A DNA stretch of 64,000 bases from a virus. The notes beneath the pieces are model-generated. The model was not told the DNA's origin. It searched no databases and was given only the letters and a program-made list of their open reading frames with translations. This document shows positions 51,201 through 59,700 of this stretch, in pieces. A program made the translations under genes and the position numbers. Location: IMG/VR virus record IMGVR_UViG_3300025168_000063, positions 1 to 64,000 of that record. The stretch is one strand, 5' to 3'. Each line of letters starts with the position of its first letter. Position 1 is the stretch's first letter.

Positions 51201-52698
51201 CGAATCTGATGTAGCAACCAAATGGTATTTAGCATCTTGTACTGCATATGATATGACTGACCAAACCGAAGATGTATTTAGAAAGGTTGGTATTGGAACA
51301 ACCAATCCACAATCACTTGTAACGATAGAAGGAAGTAATGGTATAGTTGTAGCTGGCACCGCTGAAGCAACCTATAAGGGATATTTACAGATCAATAGTA
51401 ACGAAGGTACAGCTACTCAAAAGGGAGGTATTGAATTCAAGGCAGCAGATAGTGGGAATGGCTATGGATTTAGAATATCTAATCCAGATCTAGGTAATGG
51501 TGAAACTCCACTATATTTCCAAAGAAGGTCAAATAACGCAGCATGGACAGACGCTATGACTATCCTTGGTACTAACGGCAACGTCGGTATAGGAACAACA
51601 ACACCAGGTGCAAAATTACATGTAGATGGTATCATATCAACAAGCAATGATATAATAATAGAATCAGGCGATCCAACATTACACTTCAAAGACACAGACG
51701 GAGCATATCAAGGACATGTTGGTGTAGCAAACACTCTGATGGAATTGAGAACGGATCAAAACGATGTTGATATTGAAATCAGAACAAATCAATTTGATAA
51801 CGCAATTTATATAGACGATTCAACTCAAAAAATTGGTATAGGAACATCAACACCAGATTCCACATTAACAGTCCAAGGTGATATTTCTGCAAGTGGAGTA
51901 GTGTTTGCAGCTAGATTCGAATCATCGGGTTCTGACACTGAAATTCAGATGGTGGATGACGTACTCGTAACTGGTAATCACACAGTAACCGGATCTCTAT
52001 CAGCTCTCAGAGTAACATCAAGTTTAGATGGTATGCATGTAAGTGGAACACTTAGTATAATAAATAAAGATGGACCAACCGCATATATAAAAACAAAAGT
52101 TGGTTCATTTGACGAGTATCATTTAAGAAACGATCAAGATGCATTTCAAATATACAACGCAACTGATGATAGGAAAGAGTTAGTAGCAGATGGAGCGGGT
52201 GGTATTGGTATTGGAGTTGCAACCCCACATGCAAATGGATTTGCATTACAAGTATCTGGTGCAATTGGAGTTTTAGGTGACAACGAACATGCGATAGGAA
52301 CCAAAGCAGCAAGATTAAGTGATGTATTCGCAGTACAAACAACAGTAGGTGCAATCTTTGAGACTGGACTTACAACTGAAGGTATAGGCAAGTTAAAAAC
52401 AGGTTCGGTAGTAGTTTGGAAAAATGGTAAACTGATCGAATCATATAAGGAAGATGATCATATGGTGATGGGTGTAGTTAAGCAAGGAAAAGATGAACCA
52501 ATCATATTAGGAGCAGAGCCAATTCTAGTAACTGGAGATGTTATGGAGGGAGACTTTCTGATAACATCAGACGTAGCAGGACATGCAAAAGCTCAGTCAG
52601 ACGAATATTTATTAAGAACGGGAACAGTAATAGCACAAGCATTGGAATCAGCGGAAGGTGAATCCAATTTAATCAAAGGTATGATCAGAAAACTATAA
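48292..52698 (+). CDS. Tail-fibre-like protein with GNVGIGT repeats, 1468 aa
   Basis: Start chosen at ATG 48292 just after the upstream stop; the longer frame from 48265 uses TTG inside the preceding gene. Six or more copies of (G)NVGIGTT-x-P-x-x-x-L-x-V are spread over residues about 430-1200, a repeat known from trimeric beta-structured fibres. The C-terminus (GDVMEGDFLITSDVAGHAKA, GTVIAQALESAEGESNLIKG) resembles a terminal domain found on many marine phage fibres, possibly peptidase G2-like. Probably a receptor-contact fibre part. Confidence 0.72.
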   Translation: MAIIKLGSGHKYKFTSSGSNLQFKEGTDNPLGLTIASGGLQSHGNLEIISGSAIFDGPLSASNAVRFTGLGGTYPSTGNVKTVYVQADGTVQLGVIGSGTVDSSSGNIFTSDGNLVSSREIGLGDSNVSFMPGAFNTGTATLFIGGNATYENRIGINTATPKEALEVAGTISASVDIYAGGDIFCEGIITADEFHTSVVSTSVQYSIGNTEFGDESSDHHKFTGSVEISGNLTVTDDDSYFYGMVSMSTLSSSLGIATQGGIHGTSTLRADGNVDFNGDLDVDGTTNLDVVDVDGTLTVGEDDTGHNVKFYGASANAYMEWDASEDGLVIKHSPDEVGLGVYTTSSAIPSTPQFKVGRDTNQYVGIKTSDRDAWIVHRQDEDDPDNALVQVRTRFQIWDRNSSSGSHRWTFESADASGENVASARMLISSSGNVGIGTTSPTKTLDVVGDISSTTTGSFAYISASGDLEVKGNVSASGTISASGLHVVDRIDFDDNPTVSDAGIYWSNASDTKAYVRRLATNDQIEIGSDNTVVFTETDGDTTRATFTLNTGQFDFIGSISASSHISSSGTGSFTGGGIFEGNVGIGTTNPHRALVVSQSALIGGTSMSIANSFGESGKALFFDHRTGATTVPTAKIVGWGRNSTSHLPYLSFEVNNTTAAGASSLTQERMRILADGNVGIGTTAPEATLEVQRAASTYAINLADTSTRAGLLVKNSSHDNFTSFTRGASGLQQIQGVNDVGDTSYPLSLNPFGGKVSIGGAAATPSESLDLIGGLAMGETLSTRRVLYLGAETETRGPFNPIVGAIQKSGKCLFLDKEFSDGTNSVVIYNNAGAGYVSHSWQPWSQQLADDFYGFSPNGSSLTGSVAPNGSGNVIQITYDGGEATPGDGGFYQTYTGEGKTVVQVFQALIPEGRYLNAHENSQGRDKDTYWLTNTAGTGKWEWYARVNHVGSYNSNGNTFGSAGHVALNESDVATKWYLASCTAYDMTDQTEDVFRKVGIGTTNPQSLVTIEGSNGIVVAGTAEATYKGYLQINSNEGTATQKGGIEFKAADSGNGYGFRISNPDLGNGETPLYFQRRSNNAAWTDAMTILGTNGNVGIGTTTPGAKLHVDGIISTSNDIIIESGDPTLHFKDTDGAYQGHVGVANTLMELRTDQNDVDIEIRTNQFDNAIYIDDSTQKIGIGTSTPDSTLTVQGDISASGVVFAARFESSGSDTEIQMVDDVLVTGNHTVTGSLSALRVTSSLDGMHVSGTLSIINKDGPTAYIKTKVGSFDEYHLRNDQDAFQIYNATDDRKELVADGAGGIGIGVATPHANGFALQVSGAIGVLGDNEHAIGTKAARLSDVFAVQTTVGAIFETGLTTEGIGKLKTGSVVVWKNGKLIESYKEDDHMVMGVVKQGKDEPIILGAEPILVTGDVMEGDFLITSDVAGHAKAQSDEYLLRTGTVIAQALESAEGESNLIKGMIRKL

Positions 52699-53780
52699 CA
52701 TGGCAGATATTTTTATATATGATGGACATATAAGTTCGAGTGATGGAATCAAACTACAAGTTTCCGAGTCCAACGCACTTTTCATATCCCATTCAGAAGG
52801 ACTAGGATTTGATTTAGGTGGCTATGGCCCAAAGGTTGGAATTGGTACAATAACGCCTAGTGTTCCTTTAGACGTTGAAGGAGGAATTCTTGGAGCCCAC
52901 ATTGCTAGATTTACCAGAGTACAAGGATTAGGAGGTACCAACGCTCAAGTAGCAATAAATGCAAACTCAAGCGATCCTCAAATACAGTTTGCCCGCGGAA
53001 CGGGTGCTTATGCTATAGGCTTGAATGATGGTGATAATTCTTTTCAAATAATTGATGGAACTACAATATCTGGTGGTACTGCAAGATTTACAATAAACTC
53101 ATCGGGTAATGTTGGTATAGGAACAACCAATCCTCAATCATTGCTAACCGTGAGTGGATCAGATGGAGGAAATTTCACAACTTTCTTAAGATTTGGAAAA
53201 GATAATTATACTGCTGGTTCAGGACCTGCCATGTTCTTTAAGACAAGTCCCAACACAACTTTGGATCGATATGGTGTAAAACTAGGAGCGATAAGAAAAG
53301 GTAGTGGAACTGCTGAATTTGTAATAGAACAAGAATTGGATAATGGTTCTGGTGGTGCAGGCGGATTAAGTGAAACGCTCAGAATTACTAGTTTTGGAAA
53401 TGTTGGTATAGGAACATCTACAGCAACTGCAAAGTTAGAAGTAATTGGAGACATAAGTGGATCTGGAGCTGCATCTTTTGAAACAAATCTAAAAGTAGAT
53501 GGAAAAGTAGCAATAGCAGCTCCCAACAACACCTCAACTGCAGATTTAATTATTGGTGATGGAACCACCAATGTAAATGTAACTCTGTTTGGAAATGAAG
53601 ATTCCGCAACGCAAGCATCCTTATGGTTTGGAGACGTTGCTTCAGCAGCATCGCCTCACTACGGTGGATCGGGTTTTGTATATGATGGAAACGATAATCA
53701 TCTTACAATCCGAAAAGGTGGTTCTACAAATAATTTATTTACAATAGACGCAGATAATGGAAACGTTGGTATAGGAAAAG
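49585..53780 (+). repeat. Near-identical DNA repeats encoding NVGIGT modules
   Basis: A roughly 20-base sequence around AACGTTGGTATAGGAAC recurs at about 49585, 50035, 50320, 51578, 53105, 53400 and 53761 with few changes, across two adjacent genes. Looser copies are at 51287 and 51834. Conservation at third codon positions is higher than the protein motif needs, so the copies may be recent or kept alike by recombination. Confidence 0.7.
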
Positions 53781-56700
53781 TATCAGGTGATCCTACTGCT
53801 AAATTAGAAGTAGTTGGAGATATGATAGTAGGAGGTATTGAAACAGGAAATATAATAAGTTCTCCTCAATACTTCAGTGGATTTGCAGGTTCAGGATTTA
53901 GAATACAATCAGGTTCAACTGGTGTGAAAGCGGAATTTGATAATCTATCAGTTCGTGGATCATTTCAAGTATATGAATTAGTTGCAAATCAAGTAAGAGC
54001 AACAAACGGATCTTTATGGATATCTAATGCAGGAAAAATAATATCATCATCTCAATTAGATGGATTTGGAGGAGCATCTTGGCCGGTATCTTTTTCAATG
54101 TTTTTTGAAACTGGAAGTGATACATTAGATCATGGATTTGTGAGAGGAGACGTGATCCGATCTCAAAAATTTGACGGTTCAAACGTTTTTCAATCAAACA
54201 TGATAGTTTGTTCTAGAAGTGATAGTGGATCGATAATAGCAGCCTTGGAAGATCAATCAACACCACCATCCGCAAGCATGGATTTTGTGAGAATTGGTCA
54301 TACATTCGATGAAGATAGAGATGCAGCAATATACTTGACAGCTGAAGATACAAATGCACCATATATAGATGTTATAGACGGAGTAGATAGTCATACTGCA
54401 TTTGCTCAATCAGATAAAATAAAAGTTAGATTAGGAAATCTAGCAGGAATAACAGATGTTAATGTAGGAGGAGCTTTAAGTGGATATGGATTGTATTCAG
54501 AAAATGTTTATTTAACTGGAACGATAAAAGCGGTAGCAGGAGAGATTGGAGGTTTTGGACTTAACGCAACTTCTATCTCAAGTTCAAATGATAATTTAAT
54601 TTTAAGATCCACAGGACAAATAACAGCATCCGATTTCTTATTTGATGGATCGGGAACAATAGACGGAGATGTAACAATTGGCAGCAACGTTACTATAGCA
54701 GGGCAACTGTCAGTAGGAGCACTTCCAAATCTTCCATCGGATGAAAGTTTGGTAGGATATTGGAATTTTGACCAAGGAACAGGAAGCCTTATCAGAGATC
54801 AAGTCGGTAGTCTTGATTCAAATGGAAACCGATATGATATCCCAACTGTCGATCCTGATGGAACTCCTGATAGTTTAGGTGCATTTACATCTGAGTCAAT
54901 AAGTGGGATTGCATGGAAACGCGACTCCGCTGGTAGTGCTCAATACGCTATCAATGTTACATCATCTTTCTCATCATCATTTGGAAATGCATGCTCCGGA
55001 TCTATATCCTTTTGGTTAAATACTGACTTATCTACTAATGGTGATGACCAGAGTAAGATATTTGGTGAAAACGGTGAAAACGCAGGATTTAACAAAGAAG
55101 ATTTCTTCTTCATTGATCAACAACCAGGAGGCCAAATCAGAATGTTAGCTTATTCTGGTAGTGGTGGTACTGGAGGTTTTGGAACCGGAAATGAATACGT
55201 AAGTGCACAGGGCGCTGGAACTTCACTTACTATTCTGCAGGATCTTGGTACTAATGCAGGTTCTGGAGGAGGAAGAGGAATCTCATCTAGTTTAGCTGCA
55301 GCTAATAGTGGAAGTAAAGGTTGGGCACATTGGGTAATTAATTGGGGATCTGGTTCTAACTTTGTTGGGAACTCTGACCATGCATTTAGAATTTATATAA
55401 ATGGGGAGAAAGTGTCTCATAGGATTATGACTGGTTCAGATGCACGAATAAACTTCCGTCCATACAACCAAAGGCTGGCATGGATAGGCCAAAAAAATGA
55501 TGACGCAACCATAGACGAAATCCGGATATATAATAGTGTTCTAACACCCAATGAAGTTAGAGCGTTATACCTATCTCCAGCTGGAATGAATACGGGAACA
55601 ACTGTAACCGGTGATCAAATACAAACTGGCCAGATTAGATCTAACAATTGGAATAATGATACTGATGGATCAATGATTGATCTTACAAACGGTAGAATGC
55701 ATTTAGGTGGATTGGAAGCAAACGCAAAATTACACTTTGATGGAACAAATTTATCAGTAGCAGGAACAGTATCAGCATCCGCTGGTAATATAGGTGGTTG
55801 GAAAATTGAATCAGATAAATTTGTAGATGGTTCAGATACAATTCGTTTAGAACCAAATGGAACTTACGTGATATCATCGTCTGAATTCCAAGTGGATCAA
55901 GCAGGATCAATAACAGCAAGTTCTGCAAACTTCTCGGGTAATGTAACATCATCACAAGCATTGATTGGTGGGTGGACAGTTGATTCAGGATCCATATCAT
56001 CTAACAATGCAAAACTAGATGCGGCAGGAAAATTATCACTGAGCTCTTCTAAATTTACTGGCACTGGAATACAACTGGAAAACAACTCAGGAGCTCCAAG
56101 AGCATATATTGGTGATGGAAATTTAACTGGTAGTTTTATACAATACGATGAAACAAACGGAGTAAGATTAGGACCAGCAGTTACTTTAGCATTTGGTAGT
56201 ACAATGCTGCCAGGCGAAAATATATTGAATGATTTTTCCAATCTATCAATAACAGATCCATGGGTAGCATCAGCAACACCAAATTATTATCCAATTGGTG
56301 AAGCAACAGATAATGAAGTATCAACATCAGTCGGACCACATGGACTCAATGAAAAAGTTTGGGTAGCATCACCAGATTCAGATACAGATGGTGGTGGATG
56401 GATGTCAGATTGGTTTGAAGTAGATCACTCACAAACATATCAATTTTCTGTGTATGTAAAATTCCCAGCTGAATCTAGGATGACTGGTTCATGGTACATG
56501 GGAGCACGTTCTGGAGATGAGAATATATTTATAGGTGCATCTGGTTCACAAAACCCAGCTACAAATCCTGGCCAAAATTCAGCGTATCACTGGCCAAAAT
56601 ATTATTCAGTTCCAACTTTTGGCCCACACGGTCACCACTACGACCATGCCCATTACACATCTACAGGTCAAGCTTTAGCAGCAGGAGCTGCTTTAGGAGC

Positions 56701-59700
56701 GATGCAAGATTATCAAGCTGATAATAGTGGCATAACTAACTGGAATCCATACTTCATGCATCTTACTGGAGATGGAACAAACTCCAAAGGACACTTCACA
56801 CAATCCATTGCAGAAGGAGGTTTAGGAGGACAACAAGATCGTTGGTATTTATGTGTAGGATATATACATGGTTCTTCATCTTTATATAATAATTCTGTAG
56901 GTGATATAGGTGGTATGTATGATACTGTAACTGGAAGAAAGGTTAGAGATGGAAATGACTTCATCTGGGGTTCAGGATCCCAATGGCTTTCCGTACGAAG
57001 TTTCCACAATCATGATGCATACGGTGCAGATGACGATACACCATACACACTTTGGGCAAAACCAGCAGTTAAAAAAGTCACACAAGCAACAACAGACATA
57101 AGTTCATTTATTGATATAGGTTCAGCAATTGCAACCGGTCAATATTCTGGATCAAGTACATTCATAACAAGCACATCAATCTTCTCACCAAACATAGCTG
57201 GTACAGATGGATATATATCCAATAAACTTACAGTAGGTACTGCAGGTTCGGGTGTGACATTGGATGGTACAAATAAAAAATTATTCCTTGGAACGGGAGA
57301 TTGGAAAGGTAGTAATACTCCGTTCATAGCTAGAGATTCTGGATCCGATTTCTTAACAAACGGATCATTGACAAATGGAACAACTGGTTGGACAATAGGT
57401 GGTAGTCATTTAACTACTACAAATGCCCCCGAAGTAACAAATTTAATTACAAATGGATATGGTTATCAAGCAATTACTAATTTAGTAGTTGGACTTAGAT
57501 ACGATCTGAATTGGATCATTCCATCCTCCACAGGAACTTGGTCATTCTACGTATCAGACGATACAACATATAATACTGGAGTAAATGGAGTCACAACTGC
57601 TGATACCAGCAATACTGGTTTTAACGCAGGACAGAAATCATTCACAGCCCATCAAACAACTGCATATATTTTTGCATTTAATATAGGAGGTGCGGGTACG
57701 GTGGGAACTTGGCCACAGCTGTCTGTAACCCAAGAAGGTGTATTCAGTCTAGGTGATAAGTTTGCTTGGGATGGATCAACATTACAAATAACTGGATCTT
57801 TATCTTTAACAGCAGGAGATGCATCAGCAAGTATATCTCAACTGAACGTCGACTCAGCAAGCTTTTCAACCTTAATAGCAGATCATTCATCATCAGCTGC
57901 ATCATCAATAACTCAAAACGCAGATAGTATAACAGCAGCAGTTTCAGTGAACGATGGTCAAGCATCAAGTATATCACAACTTCAAATATCAACTGGAGCA
58001 ATAGAATTAGAAGTTAATTCACTTAATGAAGCATCTGGAGCATTATCTGGATCAGTTGTAGAATTAAACTTAACTACTGCATCAATCAATCTATCAGTTG
58101 CATCTATTCAAGGACAAGTAACTCAATCACAATTCAACAACTTGGATTGGTCGCAAGGATATTCAGGATGGAATTGGCATGGTTCTACTGGTAATTACCA
58201 AGGCCTCAATTCAGTTGGAGAAAATCTAGATGGGTGGACAACTGGATCAATGTCACACCTTAACGGTATAGCTTATACATCTGGTTCTCTTGCAGGAGCA
58301 AAAATGTTTGAAGTTGTGTCTGGATCAAATTTATCTGGTTCTAGATTTGGTAGAGCATTAGAAGCTAGGTCTTCAGAAAACGGTAATCAGACATGGGTAT
58401 ATGGCTCAGAAGCAGTACCAATAGATACTGACAGAGTTTATCAAGGACGTGTTCGAGTGAGAATGGCTCATGTTGGAGATAACGGTGAAACTTACTCAGG
58501 ATTCTACGCAGGATTTGCATGTTTGGATCAGTTTGGTAATCAGATATCAGAATCACCAGGCACACACAGATACTTTACCGTAGGAGGAAAAAATATATTA
58601 CCTTCAGATCCATACACATGGAATGAATACAGTGGATCTATTTCAAGAACAACAACTGAAGCAGGAGGAGCAGGATCTGAAGATTTAAGTTTGATTGGAG
58701 ACTTCATAGGAAACAATGGTAGAGCATCGGGTACACCAACTACTCATAACGTATTCAAAACTGGAACCAAATTTGTCAGACCAATGATGATTTTCAACTA
58801 CAGCAATAAAGACACTGCAATGCAAGTGGATGGATTCACAATTGAAGATGTGACTCCAACAGTACAATCTAGTGCAAGTATATCAATCACTGACACTCAA
58901 GTTCAAACAAACGTTTCAAACATATCAGGAAACTCGTCAACCATAACACAAAATGCAGATGGAATAACCTTAGCAGCTGCCACGGCAAGTGATGTGGCAA
59001 GTCTAGCAATCAATCCACAAGGTGTACAAATATCTGGATCTAATCTGGAATTTAGTGGATCCTCATTCTACTTTGGAATAGGAGCAGCTCAGTCAGGATC
59101 GGGAGCATTCATATCAGGTTCAAATGGTAATATAGAAATATCATCATCCAATTTCCACATACAAGCATCTGGTAGTGCAATCTTCAGTGGTTCAATATCA
59201 GCAAGTGATGGTGATATTGGAGGGTGGTCATTACAACCTGGAACATTCTCATCTAACAATATAACACTCGATTCAGCGAATGAAATAATAACTCTTGGTA
59301 GTGGTAATGAAATAACATTAGATGGTGATGGTAGTGGCCACGTAGCAGGTGGAAATGTAGCTTGGACATCCACTGGAGATTTAACAATAACAGATGCATC
59401 CATTGAAGTAAATAGTCTTCCAAGCTTACCATCATCTGATAAAACAGTTAGACATTATGCATTTGATGCTGGACATGGAACAACGGTCCTAGACCAAGGT
59501 GGAACTGCACAAAATGGAACATTAACCGTTTCTACTGGCACACCAAACGGACTACCGACTTGGATATCAGGTTCTGGAATATCAGGATCGGTATCTGGTA
59601 AAGCACTAAGCTTCAATGCTATTGCAGTACCTCATTCTGGTTCAGGTCAACATATTGTCATACCAACATTAGCTATTGATTCTAACGGTGCTGGAAATGC

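Noticed and set aside
49585-53780. CRISPR array
   Set aside because: The repeats are in frame, encode NVGIGT fibre motifs, and their spacing is irregular and long.
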